From contig AP018172.1 in assembly GCA_002368175.1 (NCBI GenBank), positions 2,726,001-2,790,000 on the forward strand: a DNA stretch of 64,000 nucleotides. Direction: 5' to 3'. The notes beneath the pieces were generated by a model. It was not told where the DNA came from and did no database searches. It saw only the letters and a list, made by a program, of their open reading frames with translations. This DNA comes from Calothrix sp. NIES-2098. Its GTDB lineage: Bacteria > Cyanobacteriota > Cyanobacteriia > Cyanobacteriales > Nostocaceae. Positions 8,378 through 21,100 of this stretch are shown one piece after another. Position numbers and translations under genes: made by a program. Each line of letters opens with the position of its first letter. Position 1 is the first letter of the stretch.

Positions 8378-9685
8378 ATGTTTGATTTCATTTTTAAACG
8401 CAAAGGGACACAGAGGTTCACGCAGCGGAACGCAAAGGTTTTATTACAGCTATTCGCTTGTTTACCTCTGGTTCTGGGGATTTTACTGGTAAGGATGCCA
8501 TCTTTGGAGTATCGAGGGCTGAGTGTGCCAGAATGTCAGGTAAAAAAATGGCATCTACCAGAAGCATTGTCTAGCAATTCTCAGGAGAAAGCACCAGTAC
8601 TGATTCAAAGATTACCAGTTACTTGTTGTCAGAACGATCGCTCTTGTGTAGATGAAGCGCTATATGGGGCACAGAACGATAAAAAAGCGCTGTTAACTTC
8701 CATCGATCGCAGTTTGCGCTACCTCCAATCTGCTAGGGGAGATGATGCTTACAAGAGTTATCCTATACCACGAATCACGCGCGATCGCGTTTACAAAAGT
8801 TTGCTGAGATTCCGCCAACTTTTACTTAATACTAATTCCGCCGCTGCACTTCAGACTGCGATCGCTAAGGAATTTGTACTTTACCAGTCGATTGGTAAAG
8901 ATAGCAAAGGTTCTGTTTTGTTCACCGCCTACTACGAACCACTGTATACTGCCAGTCGCGTGCCCACAGCAGAATACCGCTATCCTGTCTATAAAGCACC
9001 GCCCGATTTGGATTCGTGGAGTTTACCTCATCCCACGCGCCTCGAACTCGAAGGGGCGGATGGTTTACAAGGTGAAAAAGGTAAACTGCGCGGCTTAGAA
9101 TTATTTTGGTTTCGCGATCGCCTCGAACCATACATGGTGCAAATTCAAGGTTCTGCAAAGCTGCAACTGACTGATGGTACTCAGACAAGCATTGGTTATG
9201 CAGGTAATATTGCTTATAACTACAAAAGCATTGGGCGAGAACTGGCGAACGATGGCAAATTGCCTTTAGAAGGTATGACTATGCCAGTCATCCTCGATTA
9301 CTTCCAAAAGCATCCCCAGGAATTAAACGTGTATATTCCTCGCGATCCCAGCTTTGTTTTCTTTCAAGAAACTAAAGGCGCACCAGCACAAGGTTCTATC
9401 AGCCAGCCACTGACAGCCGAACGTTCAATTGCTACAGATAAATCCTTGATGCCTCCGGGTGCTTTAGCTTTGATTCGTGCGGCATTTCCCTTTCCCGACA
9501 ACAGTGGTAAATTAGAACATCGAATTGTTAGCCGTTACGTACTCGATCAAGATACAGGTGGTGCGATTAAAGGCCCTGGTAGAGTAGATTATTTTTTAGG
9601 TACTGGGAAATTGGCAGGCGATCGCGCTGGCGTAACAGTTAGCAATGGACAATTATTTTATTTACTACTGAAAGCTAAAAACTAA
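8378..9685 (+). CDS. mltA: MltA-domain lytic murein transglycosylase
   Basis: The MltA fold is recognisable from FTAYYEPLYTASRVPTAEY, the WFRDRLEPYMVQIQGSAKL block, YAGNIAYNYKSIGRELA, and the C-terminal 3D domain with LDQDTGGAIKGPGRVDYFLGTG, whose Asp residues are catalytic. Such enzymes cleave peptidoglycan between MurNAc and GlcNAc. An N-terminal hydrophobic segment (VLLQLFACLPLVLGILLV, residues ~21-38) probably anchors it or acts as an export signal. Residues ~8-20 are encoded by an AACGCAAAGG...CGCAGCGG stretch like the dispersed repeats found in cyanobacterial spacers. The N-terminus may therefore have been acquired from a repeat, or the true start may lie downstream, for example at the ATG coding M40. 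Confidence 0.9.
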   Translation: MFDFIFKRKGTQRFTQRNAKVLLQLFACLPLVLGILLVRMPSLEYRGLSVPECQVKKWHLPEALSSNSQEKAPVLIQRLPVTCCQNDRSCVDEALYGAQNDKKALLTSIDRSLRYLQSARGDDAYKSYPIPRITRDRVYKSLLRFRQLLLNTNSAAALQTAIAKEFVLYQSIGKDSKGSVLFTAYYEPLYTASRVPTAEYRYPVYKAPPDLDSWSLPHPTRLELEGADGLQGEKGKLRGLELFWFRDRLEPYMVQIQGSAKLQLTDGTQTSIGYAGNIAYNYKSIGRELANDGKLPLEGMTMPVILDYFQKHPQELNVYIPRDPSFVFFQETKGAPAQGSISQPLTAERSIATDKSLMPPGALALIRAAFPFPDNSGKLEHRIVSRYVLDQDTGGAIKGPGRVDYFLGTGKLAGDRAGVTVSNGQLFYLLLKAKN

Positions 9686-9917
9686 ATTTATTAACATTGT
9701 GTGACTGCTGAAAATTAGCATCATGCTATGTAAATTTTACCTATAAAAAATTTTGGCTATTTTACTTATTTAATTTAGGAACTAAACAAATAATTCTTCG
9801 TCATTGCCATTAAAGCGCTATTGAAAAATCTCTTTTGGCAAAATGAGATGCACTCGAATCAAGGCGTATCAGCTTGTTTATGGCACTACATTCATCATTG
9901 AGTAATAGGGGTTAAAA

Positions 9918-10373
9918 GTGCTCAAAATTTTAGTTGATGCTGATTTAATATTAGAAGCTTTAATGAATCGCAACAACTTTGTAGAAGACGTTGGCAAGTT
10001 ATTAGATATCATACATCCTGTGATGCAAATATATATTACAGATGTAGGTTGGCAAAAAATCTACAATTATCTTCGCTGTCTCCAAAATACTCAAATTGCA
10101 GAGCTAGTAGTTAATTGGTTACAAGAAAAAATTCAAATTTGTCCAATTGACAATAGCATTTTACAACAAGCAAGATCATCACCTGTAAAAGACTTTGAAT
10201 CTGCTGTTGAACTGGTCTGTGTGAGTCAGCGTCAACTGCACGCAATTGTCACCCACAAACCAGAAAATTTTGCCGAAGCTCCGCATAAATTTGGTATTTG
10301 GTCAATAGCAGATTTGTGGTTACGAGCAAATCTCGAACTTCGATATATACATACCGACAAGATAATTCATTAA
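9918..10373 (+). CDS. PIN-domain protein
   Basis: This 151-residue protein starts MLKILVDADLILEALMNR, which carries the first acidic residues of a PIN-like nuclease fold. VKDFESAVELVCVSQRQLHAIVTHKPENF gives the central acidic position and the final strand. PIN proteins are Mg2+-dependent RNases, often toxins. No antitoxin-sized gene lies immediately upstream, and the ~230-base spacer before it shows nothing. It is therefore either a solitary toxin or a domesticated PIN protein. The start is a GTG at 9918. Confidence 0.75.
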   Translation: MLKILVDADLILEALMNRNNFVEDVGKLLDIIHPVMQIYITDVGWQKIYNYLRCLQNTQIAELVVNWLQEKIQICPIDNSILQQARSSPVKDFESAVELVCVSQRQLHAIVTHKPENFAEAPHKFGIWSIADLWLRANLELRYIHTDKIIH

Positions 10374-10470
10374 AAGATAAGAGGGAAATCTTCTTAAATA
10401 AATTAAGACAATTGCATCGAGAAATTGCCGATCCGTTAAGCTATTTAGGGTAGTTTTTGAGAACTTACAA

Positions 10471-11058
10471 GTGACAATTAATCGACTGACGCAACAAATT
10501 CAATTTATTATCGAAATCGATCGCCTCAAACAAGTGCTGCGTCAAACCCTACTCGTTGACGGATCGCGCCAAGAAAACAGTGCCGAACACTCATGGCATT
10601 TGGCAGTTATGGCAATGACATTAGCAGAATATGCACCCGTAGAAGTTGATATTTTCCACGCCATCAAAATGTTACTGATTCACGATTTGGTAGAAATTGA
10701 TGCGGGTGATACCTTCTGTTACGATGTCCAGGCTAATAGCAGTAAAGCAGAAAAAGAGTTGCAAGCAGCATCGCGACTGTTTGGAATTTTACCACCAGAT
10801 ATCAGTAGTGAATTGCGTTTACTCTGGGATGAGTTTGAAGTCGGCGAAACACCCACTGCTAAGTTTGCCGCAGCCCTAGACAGAATACAACCGCTACTGC
10901 ACAACCAGCAAACAAAAGGCGGAACTTGGCGCATTCATGGTATTAAGCGCGACCAAGTGATGAAACGGGTAGCACCAGTAGAAACAGGCGCACCACAACT
11001 CTGGCCGTTTGTGCTGCAACTGATTGATGATTGTGCCGCCGCAGGTTATTTAGGGTAA
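10471..11058 (+). CDS. HD-domain phosphohydrolase (HDDC2/YfbR-like)
   Basis: This 195-residue protein has the metal-binding pattern of the HDDC2/YfbR 5'-nucleotidase group: H40 in ENSAEHSWHLAVMAM, H71-D72 in MLLIHDLVEIDAGDT, and a later Asp in AAALDRIQPLLHN. The family dephosphorylates nucleoside monophosphates, usually deoxyribonucleotides. The start is a GTG at 10471. It sits 78 bases upstream of S-formylglutathione hydrolase on the same strand, and the two could be cotranscribed. Confidence 0.85.
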   Translation: MTINRLTQQIQFIIEIDRLKQVLRQTLLVDGSRQENSAEHSWHLAVMAMTLAEYAPVEVDIFHAIKMLLIHDLVEIDAGDTFCYDVQANSSKAEKELQAASRLFGILPPDISSELRLLWDEFEVGETPTAKFAAALDRIQPLLHNQQTKGGTWRIHGIKRDQVMKRVAPVETGAPQLWPFVLQLIDDCAAAGYLG

Positions 11059-11136
11059 AAGGGTTGATATTACTTATGCTGAGGCAGCTTGGTGCGTTAC
11101 GCTAAATCTGACGCCTGCTACATTTTTACTGTGTAA

Positions 11137-11988
11137 ATGACCGATCTCAAACTTACCTCCGAATATCAATGCTTTGGTGGCAAAGTGGGCTTTTACTCTC
11201 ACTTCTCTTCTAGCTGTAACGGAGAAATGCGGTTTTCTGTCTATCAACCACCACAAGCTACTCAAGAACCCGTACCGATTCTTTACTTCCTCTCTGGTTT
11301 GACTTGTACGGAAGAGAATTTTATGGTCAAAGCGGGGGCGCAACGCTACGCAGCTGAGTACGGTTTAATGCTAGTCGCACCAGATACTAGCCCTCGCAAT
11401 ACGGGTATTCCTGGTGAAGACGATGATTGGGATTTTGGTACAGGTGCAGGTTTTTACGTTGATGCTACAGTACAACCCTGGCGATCGCACTACCAAATGT
11501 ATAGTTATGTCGTCCAAGAATTACCGAGTTTAATTACCGCCAACTTTCCTACCCAAGCCGAAAAACAAGCTATTTTTGGTCATTCAATGGGGGGACATGG
11601 GGCTTTAGTGTGCGCGATGCGAAACCCCCAGTTATATAAATCTGTCTCAGCCTTTGCACCAATTACTGCACCTATGCGCTGTCCTTGGGGTCAAAAAGCC
11701 TTCAGTGGTTATTTAGGAACCGATAGAGAAACTTGGCGCAGCTATGACGCTAGTGAATTAGTCAAGCAATTGGGCTATCATAGCCCGATTCTGATTGACC
11801 AAGGCACTACCGATAAATTCTTAGCCGAACAATTACAGCCAGAACTGTTTGCACAAGCTTGCGCAGAAGTCAAGCAGCCCTTAAACTTGCGTTACCAAGC
11901 AGGCTATGACCACAGTTATTATTTTATTGCCAGTTTGATTGCAGACCACATTCGCCATCATGCGATCGCTTTAAATTCAACTCAGTAA
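11137..11988 (+). CDS. fghA: S-formylglutathione hydrolase
   Basis: This 283-residue esterase-D-type enzyme hydrolyses S-formylglutathione to formate and glutathione in formaldehyde detoxification. The nucleophile is S150 in GHSMGGHGAL. The oxyanion and family signatures are LSGLTCTEENFMVKAGAQRYA and PDTSPRNTGIPGEDDDWDFG. The Asp and His of the triad fall in LIDQGTTDKFL and GYDHSYYFI. No glutathione-dependent formaldehyde dehydrogenase is adjacent. The 3' spacer is made of short GGGAGTGTGG-type repeats. Confidence 0.95.
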   Translation: MTDLKLTSEYQCFGGKVGFYSHFSSSCNGEMRFSVYQPPQATQEPVPILYFLSGLTCTEENFMVKAGAQRYAAEYGLMLVAPDTSPRNTGIPGEDDDWDFGTGAGFYVDATVQPWRSHYQMYSYVVQELPSLITANFPTQAEKQAIFGHSMGGHGALVCAMRNPQLYKSVSAFAPITAPMRCPWGQKAFSGYLGTDRETWRSYDASELVKQLGYHSPILIDQGTTDKFLAEQLQPELFAQACAEVKQPLNLRYQAGYDHSYYFIASLIADHIRHHAIALNSTQ

Positions 11989-12159
11989 AAGGGAGTGTGG
12001 GGAGGGTGGGGAGTGTGGGGGGACAAATGACCCTTCGGGTGACGCTCCTTCGTCGCTAACGCTACGCTAACACCAGTTGCTCATGGGGGGAACCCCCAAG
12101 ACCGCACTGGTTCACCAATGACCAATGACAAAGGACAAATGCCCCATGCCCCATGCCCC
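11989..12159. repeat. heptanucleotide-repeat spacer
   Basis: The convergent spacer consists of GTGGGGAGGGTGGGGAGTG-type runs, a palindromic CACCAGTTG...CACTGGTT segment, and CCCCATGCCCCATGCC repeats. Closely similar runs occur at 60545-60640. These are STRR-type repeats typical of Nostocales spacers. Confidence 0.7.
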
Positions 12160-15100
12160 TTATACTTCCATAGCTTTGCTTAAGAAATGGCGCAATTTTT
12201 GAGCTACAAAGCGAACATGAGGTTCGTTGAGAAAGTCAAAGTGAGATCCGGGAATATATTCCATATCCAAACCACCAGCTACTAACTCACCCCAGCCGAA
12301 TTGGGGGTCGTATTGTATTCCTATGGCATCAACCCGACTGCGATCGTCAGTTCGCAGCAGAACGGCTCGTCCTGGGTAAACACGGAAGCTATATTGGGAG
12401 ATTGCTTCGGCGTTAGCATCGATGATTTCCAAGTAATGGTCAGCCTCTGACATATTCTGCGTCAGTTTGGATACATAATCAGGTTCAACATCCAAGTAAT
12501 TTTTGTACTTCTTGTTCAGACGAGACTTGCTCTCATTTAGATTAGATAAAATCCAATCACGCCAAACTCCCATTCGGTGCCAAAGATAACTCGGCCCAAT
12601 TTGTACCAGATTTTGCAAATGCTCGCCAATTCGTTGAATTAAAGGCAATCGGTTCTCAGATCCCGGACGGCTAGTATCTAATAACACTAGCATCCCGACT
12701 TTTTCACCTTGGCGATGTAATTGCTGTGCCATTTCAAAGGCCACGTTACCGCCAAAAGAGTAACCTGCCAAATAATACGGGCCTTGCGGCTGAAGAGTTT
12801 GAATTTCGCGAATATAATGTGCCGCCATGTCTTCAATTTTGTTCAATGGAGGCTGTTCGCCATCTAACCCTTGTGGTTGCAGTCCATAAAATGGTTGGTC
12901 TGTTCCCAAATACATGGCTAATTCCCGGAAACACAGCACCTCGCCACCCAAACCATGCACGCAGAACAATGGCGGTTTAGAACCATGCGGTTGAATTGGT
13001 ACTAAAGATGACCAAGTAGTAGGTGATGTTTCCTGCTTTTGCTCTGCTTGGGGACTAATTATCTCAGCTAAAGTTTCGATTGTTGCTGATTGGAAAAGAC
13101 TCGCCAAAGGCAAACGTTGACCAAATGTTTGCTCAATTTGCCAAAACAGTTTGACAGCTAAGAGCGAGTGTCCGCCTAGTTCAAAGAAACTATCTCTAAC
13201 GCCAATAGACTCTACAGCTAAAACTTGTTGCCAAATTTCTACAAGCTGATTTTCTACTTGATTGCGCGGCGCAACAAAGGTGGCTTCTGGTTCCTGTCGA
13301 GATAATTCTGGTGCTGGGAGGGCACGACGGTCTACTTTACCGTTGGGGGTGAGAGGTAAAGTATCTAATAAGACAAAGGCTGAAGGAATCATGTACTGTG
13401 GCAGCTTGCTGGAAAGAAAGCGCCGCAGGTCGCTGATGCTGGGTGCTGCATCCTTGGCGGTAATATAAGCTACTAAGCGCTTGTCACCAGGAATATCCTC
13501 GCGCGCAATGACTACCGCTTGTAACACCTCTGGATGCTGAGTTAATACGCTCTCAATTTCCCCAGGTTCAATGCGTATCCCCCGGATTTTGATTTGATGA
13601 TCTTGACGACCGAGAATTTCGAGTAAGCCATCTGGACGATAGCGCCCGCGATCGCCTGTATAGTAAAGCCAGTCTTGTTCGTCATCGCTCAAGGGATTCT
13701 TGACAAATCGCGCCAAATTTTCTGCGGTAGCGTTGATGTATCCCTTAGTGCGGAATGGTGTGCGGATGACAATCTCGCCCAACTCACCAATACCGCAAAG
13801 TTGGTGATGAGATGTTAACACTAGTGCTTGGGTTTGGGGTAGCGGTAAGCCGATGGGCTGTACTCCTGAAGTTGCTTCCTCAGGGATTCGGTAATAGCAC
13901 TTGGCGAGAGTGGTTTCTGTCGGCCCGTAAAGATTGACTATTTCCCCGGAAGTTGGGAAGGCTTTGCGCCATTGTTCGATAAGGATCTGTTTGAGTGGTT
14001 CTCCCGCAAAGAATAACCAGCGTAAATTTTGCAACGACACATCTGCTGGGACATTTACTAACCACGATTCCGCCAAGGAAGGCACTGTGTGCATTACAGA
14101 AATTTCTTCTTGTTCTAAGTAATGCAGAATTTTGGTTGGGTCGAGGTTATCTCCGGGTTCTGGCAAACACAAGGTAGCACCACTAGTTAGCGGTAAGAAG
14201 ATATCTCTGAGGACAACATCAAAGGAAAGTCCGGTTAATTGTGCCACTCGGTCTTGCTGACCAATGTTAAAGGTCTGCCGTTGCCAGGTGAGGAAATGTG
14301 CTAATCCTTTGTGACAGCCCAATACACCCTTCGGTACGCCTGTGGTGCCGGATGTAAAGAAGATATAAGCGGCATCATCTGGCTGGATTTGTGGCAGTTC
14401 CACCTCTCGATTGTCATCTAGAGAGGGATTGATGACTTTACCTAAGTGTGAATCTACGTAGATAAGCGTGAGAGATTGCCATAACTCGCTAGCTTCTGGA
14501 TATTCACCATCGATGTAGATGAGATACTTCGCTTGTGCCGCTTGCAGCATGAGTTCTTGGCGATAGCTGGGCAGTTGCGGATCGATAGTTAACAGCACGC
14601 CGCCACTCAAGAGGATACCGATGGTACTAGCAATTAGCCCAAAGCTCTTGGTGCCAAAGATAGCGATCGCATCCCCAGGCTTAACACCAATTGCTACCAG
14701 TGTCTGAGCAATATTTGTCGCGCGATCGCCTAATTCTTGATAACTCCAATGGCGATCGCTTTGACGTAATGCTGTGTGTTCTGGACTTCTATTTACCCAA
14801 GCCGTAAATGCTGTGGTGACTAATTCGTAATCTGGCTGTGGCAAAATTACCCTTGGCTGTGGTAGCAAAGCTTGCGATGTTGGTGTCACCAACGAATAGG
14901 AACTAATTGACTGCTGGGGAATTGCAACGATCTGAGTCAGTAAATGCTGGAATTGCCGCAACATTTCCTGCATCCGTTCGGCATTAAACAGGTCAGCATT
15001 GTAAACCAATTGCAATTGAATTCCCTGTTGCTGTTCTAGGACATACAGCGTTAAGTCAAATTTGGAAGGTGCTTCCACAGAGGAAACAGATTCCACATTT

Positions 15101-18100
15101 AGCCCCGGAAGTTCTATCTGCCGATCTCCCAAGTTGAGCATATTAAACCAAACTTGGAATATGGGGTTGCGGCTGGTATCGCGTTCTACATGGAGTTCTT
15201 CTACGAGTTTTTCAAAGGGCAAATCTTGGTGGTCATAGGCGGCTAATGCGACATCCCGAACTTGAGCTAGTAACTCAGTAAAACTGGGGTCGTCAGCAAA
15301 TTTTGTCCGTAAAACTACGGTGTTGATAAAAAATCCAATTAGCTGTTCAATCTCCGCCCGATTGCGACCGGCGATTGGCGAACCGATGAGAATGTCTGAC
15401 TGTCCGGTGTAACGATGTAGTAGGGAGCCAAAAGCTGCCAACAGAGTCATGAATAAAGTCACACCTTGTTGACGCGACAGGGTGGTAAGGGCTGCACTCA
15501 GAGTTGAGGATAAACTCAACGCTTGGCTAGCTCCTCGATAAGTTTGGATGGGAGAACGCGGTCGGTCGGCGGGTAATTCTAAGACTGTGGGCGCACCTGC
15601 TAGCTGATTTTTCCAGAAGTCTAGCTCTGTTTGCAGCACCTCCCCAGATAAATACTCGCGTTGCCAAACGGCAAAATCGGCATATTGGATTGGTAGAGGC
15701 TCTAGCGGCGAAGGTCTACCTTGCAATAATGCTGCGTAGACTGCTGTTAACTGCTGCCAGAAAATATCTATAGACCAGCCATCAGAAGCAATATGATGCA
15801 TGGTTAGCAACAAGATTTGCTCCTCGGTATCAATTTGCACTAAGGTAGCGCGCACCATTAAATCTGATGCTAAGTTGAAGGGTTGGAGTGCTTCTTGATT
15901 GAGAACTTGCTCGATTGGCTGGGAATGCGATCGCAAATCAATAATCTTGAGTTCGACTGGTCGCGGTGGGTTAATTACCTGGATGGGACTACCATCATCA
16001 CCAGGGATAAAGGTAGTTCTCAGGGCTTCGTGCTGGGCAACAACCGCATCTAAAGATTGTTGCAAAATTTCAATATTCAGTTTGCCTTGCAAGCGCTGGG
16101 CATCAATAATGATGTACGCCGAACTGTTGGGTTCTAGTTGCTCTAAGAACCAGACTCGCTGTTGGGCAAAGGATAGGGGGATTGATTCGCGGTTAGCTTT
16201 GGGGATTTGCTGTAACTGCTGCGTGTTTTGTGCTTGCTGGTCGATGAACTGTGCCAACTGGGCGATTGTGGGTTGGGCGAACAGCGATTGCAAGGCGATT
16301 TCTAGTTGGAAAGCTTGGCGAATGTAGGAAATTGCTTGCGTTGCTAACAGGGAGTGTCCGCCCAAATCGAAGAAGTTGTCGTTGATGCCGATTTTTTCCA
16401 CACCCAACACTTGCTTCCAGATGGCGGCGATCGCTTCTTGGGTGGGTGTGCTTGGTGCTACATAGTCTGTAGCTAGATTCACGCTCTCTGTATCTGGCTC
16501 TGGTAAAGCGCGGCGGTTTACTTTGCCATTCGGCGTTAACGGCAGCGTTTCTAAGACTACAAAGGCATTCGGGATCGTGTAGTCTGGTAAGCTCTGCTTG
16601 AGGAAGCTCCGCCATTCACTTGTGGTTGGTGCTGGCTGGGACTGAGCCACGATATATGCTACTAGGCGCTTGTCACCAGGGATATCTTCGCGAACTGTGA
16701 CTACTGCTTGTTGCACAAGGGGATGCTGCGCGAGCGTGGCTTCTATTTCTCCTAATTCAATCCGGAAACCACGAATTTTTACCTGGTCGTCAATCCTACC
16801 TAAAAATTCTATATTGCCATCCGGTAAGTACCGTGCTAAATCTCCAGTTTTATACAGACGGCTTCCGATTTTTTTACTAAAGGGATTAGGTATAAATTTC
16901 TCTTTGGTTAGTTCTGGACGGTTGAGATAACCTCGCGCCAAACCAATACCACCAATATGTACTTCCCCAGCGACACCAATCGGTACGGGTTGCAAATGTG
17001 TATCGAGAATATAAATTTGGCTATTGGCGATCGGACGACCAATAGTTAGCTTTTGGTTAGCATCAGTATATTCGGCCATTGTGGCGCAAACAGTTGATTC
17101 TGTGGGGCCGTAAGCATTGAAAAAGCGTACTCTCGAAGACCATTCTGCTGCTAACTCAGTTTTACAGGCTTCTCCAGCTACTATTATGGCTTGCAAGCTC
17201 TTAAGTGACTGATTTGACATAGCTGCTAATGCGGAAGGAGGTAGAGCTACGTGGCTAATTTGATACTCATTGATGGTTTGCATCAAATCAGCACCTGGGA
17301 GTAATGCCTCTTTTTTAGCCAGACATAGCCTTGCACCAGCACACAATGCCATCAAAACATCTGCAATCGAAGCATCAAAGCTAAAGGAAGCAAATTGCAG
17401 AATTCTGCTGCTTGGCTGAACGCTAAATTTTTTAATTTGTGCCAACGCTAAGGTACATAACCCCTTGTGAGTTACTAATACACCTTTGGGTTTACCTGTA
17501 GAACCAGAGGTGTAAATAATATAGGCTAGGTTACTTAGCTGCACGTTACTTACAGGCTGGGACTGTGGATATTGAGATATTTCTTTCCAGCCTGTATCTA
17601 AACAAATTACAGTTGCTTGATGCTTGGGCAAAATAGTTAGTAACTGTTCTTGAGTCAGCAACACCTGCACTTGCGCATCCGACATCATGAACGCCAGACG
17701 TTCTTGAGGATAAGCAGGATCTAAAGGCACATAAGCAGCACCTGCTTTGAGAACAGCCAACATTCCCACTACCATTTCTAGAGAACGTTCGACACAAATA
17801 CCTACAAGTACTTCGGGCCCTACACCTAAGTTTTGTAAATGATGTGCGAGTTGATTTGCCCGTTGGTTTAATTCCTGATAGGTCAATTGTTGATGGTGGA
17901 ATACTACCGCTACTGCATCGGGCGTCCGTTCTACCTGTTGCTCAATGAGTAGATGAATACATTGTTGGGGATAGTCAACTTGAGTGTCGTTCCATTGCCG
18001 CAAAAGTTGGTGCTGTTCGCTAGCTGTCAAGAGTGGTAACGTAGCGATGTTTTGCTCTGGGTGAGCCACAATTCCTGCCAGCAAGGTTTGCAGATGCTCG

Positions 18101-21100
18101 ATCGTGCGAGCGATCGCGGCAGCATCAAACAACTCAGTATTGTACTGTATCTTCCCCTTAATTCCTGTGGGTGTTTCAAACATCTCCAAGATCAGATCGA
18201 ATGCTGCTTTATCGCTGTCAATTTCTAAAGGTACAGCGCTTAATCCTGGTAACTGCAAATCTTGATTTGGAGTATTTTGCAGAATAAACATCACCTGGAA
18301 TAAGGGGTGATAGCTTAACGAACGCTCTATTTGCAGTTGTTCAACTAGTTTCTCAAAGGGTAAGTCTTGGTGTGCATAAGCACTAGATGCTACTTGGCGT
18401 ACTCTCCGCAGCAATTCCCGAAAGCTGGGATTACCAGACATATCGGTACGCATGACCAAAGTATTGACAAAAAAGCCAATTAACCCTTCGATTTCTGGAT
18501 GGTTGCGTCCGGCGATCGCGGAACCAACTAAGATATCTTCTTGGCGGCTGTAGCGATAAAGCAGCGTTTGGAATGCTGCCAAGAGGGTCATGAATAATGT
18601 TACGCCTTCTTGCCGTGACAGCTTTTGCAATGCTTGGCTGAGTTCCCCAGAGAGGGTGAAAGATTGCCCCGCACCTTGGTATGTCTGAATTGGCGGACGA
18701 GGGCGGTCTGTGGGTAATTCTAGTACTGGGGGCGCACCTGCTAGTTGTTGCTGCCAATAGTTGAGTTGGGTTTCGAGTACTTCTCCTTCTAGCCATTGGC
18801 GTTGCCAAACAGCATAGTCGGCATACTGAATTGGTAATTCAACTAAGGGGTTGGGTTGTCCGCTAACAAAGGCTAAATATAAATCTGCCAATTCTTGCCA
18901 GAGGATATTCATTGACCAACCATCACTGGCGATGTGATGCATCACCAATAACAAGATGTGTTCTTGCTCGTTGACTTGTAGCAAGCAGCCACGCAGCATC
19001 AAGTCGCTGGCAAAGTCAAACGGTCTTTGTGTTTGCTGTTGTAGTATTTGCTCGATTTGGGTGGAGCGATCGCTCTCTGGTATATCTTGGAGGTTGAATC
19101 TGAGCAGTTCGACTGCACGAGGTAGTTGAATCGCTTGGACTGGGTTGCCATCCTGCACAATATAGTTTGTACGCAATGCCTCGTGGCGGGCAACTATGGC
19201 ATCTAAAGATTGTTGCAGTGCTGTGATGTTGAGGTCGCCTTTGAGTTCCCGTACTTCTGGAAGGTGATAAATAGAACTACCTGGTTGTAGTTGTTCCCAA
19301 AACCACATCCGCTGTTGAGCAAACGAAAGCGGCAGTGAATCGCTATTGGTGAGTGCGGTAATTCTTTGTAATTGGAAGTTACTATCTTTACTCTGATACT
19401 CGTCAACAACTTGCGCTAACTCTGCGATGGTAGGATGAGCAAACAGCGATCGCAGTGCTATTTCTACCTTCAGGGCTTGACGCAACCGGGAAATTACTTG
19501 TGTTGCTAGTAGCGAATGTCCCCCCAACTCAAAGAAGTTATCATTAATACCTACCCTTTCCAAACCCAGGATTTGCGCCCAAATTGTCGCTAATATTTCT
19601 TCTGTGGGGTTCCGAGGCGCAACATAATCGGCTGAACTACTGACACTTGATGCGTCTGGTACGGGTAAAGCCCGCCGATCGACTTTGCCGTTAGAGGTTA
19701 ATGGCAGCACGTCCAGCATCACGAAAGCCGCAGGTATCATATGTTCGGGCAGCTTTTCTTTGAGGAAACGCCGCAATTCTGGAATTTGAATTGTTGAAGT
19801 CTTGGGGACAATATATGCTACTAAGCGCTTATCTCCAGGCACATCTTCGCGGGCGATCGCTACTGTCTGTTGGACTGTAGGATGTTGATTGAGTATCGCT
19901 TCTATCTCGCCTAACTCAATGCGGAAGCCGCGAATCTTCACTTGATGGTCAATGCGACCGAGGTATTCTAAGTCTCCATTCGGTAGATATCTGGCTAAGT
20001 CTCCAGTTTTATAAAGCCTTGCTTGCGGATCGTTGCTGAAGGGGTTGCTAATAAAAGCTTTTGCAGTCAAATCGGGACGGTTAAGATAACCACGCGCTAA
20101 ACCCGCACCTCCGACATACATTTCCCCAGGAACCCCAATTGGCTGTAGTTGTCTGTGTCGATCTAATACATACACCTGCAAATCAGGTATGGGACAACCA
20201 ATTACACTACCTGCACCCTCAATTAAATCGGCTGTGGTAATCGGGCGATAGGTGACATGAACGGTAGTTTCTGTAATTCCGTACATATTCACTAACCTGG
20301 GAGACTCATCTCCGTGGCGATCGAACCAAGGCTTTAAGCTTTGCAGTTCTAATGCTTCGCCACCAAAGATTACCCAACGCAGAGCTAATTCTCCAGAATT
20401 GGCAATTGTCTGTTCTGTGCGAATTAATTGTTGGAAAGCTGAAGGTGTTTGGTTGAGAACCGTAACTTTTTCTTGGCAGAGTAATTCATAAAAGGCTTCG
20501 GGAGAACGGCTCACCAAATAAGGCACTAGTACTAACCGTCCGCCGTAAATTAAGGCACCCCAAATTTCCCACACAGAAAAGTCAAAGGCAAAGGAGTGAA
20601 ACAGCGTCCACACATCCTCTTGGTTGAAGTGATACCAATGTTCGGTGGCGTTAAATAAGCGCACCACATTGGAGTGATTAATTAAGACTCCTTTGGGTTT
20701 ACCTGTAGAGCCGGAAGTATAAATTATGTAAGCTAGGTTTGCAGATGTGACTGAGATTGTCGGATTTTCGGAACTGTATGTAGCAAGAATTTCGCGATCG
20801 AGGCACAAAACTTGCGCCTGATTTTGCGGTAAATGCTCTAATAATCGCTCTTGTGTTAGCAATACGGAAACTTGAGCATCCTCTAAGATGAAGGCTAGGC
20901 GCTCAACTGGATAATTGGGGTCAAGGGGAACATAGGCTCCACCTGCCTTGAGAATACCCAACAATCCGATAATCATTTCTAGAGAGCGTTCGACACAAAT
21001 ACCAACGAGGACATCAGACCCCACACCTAAATTTTGGAGGTAATGTGCTACTTGATTGGCTTTGATATTTAACTCGCGGTAGGTTAACTGTTGATTTTCA

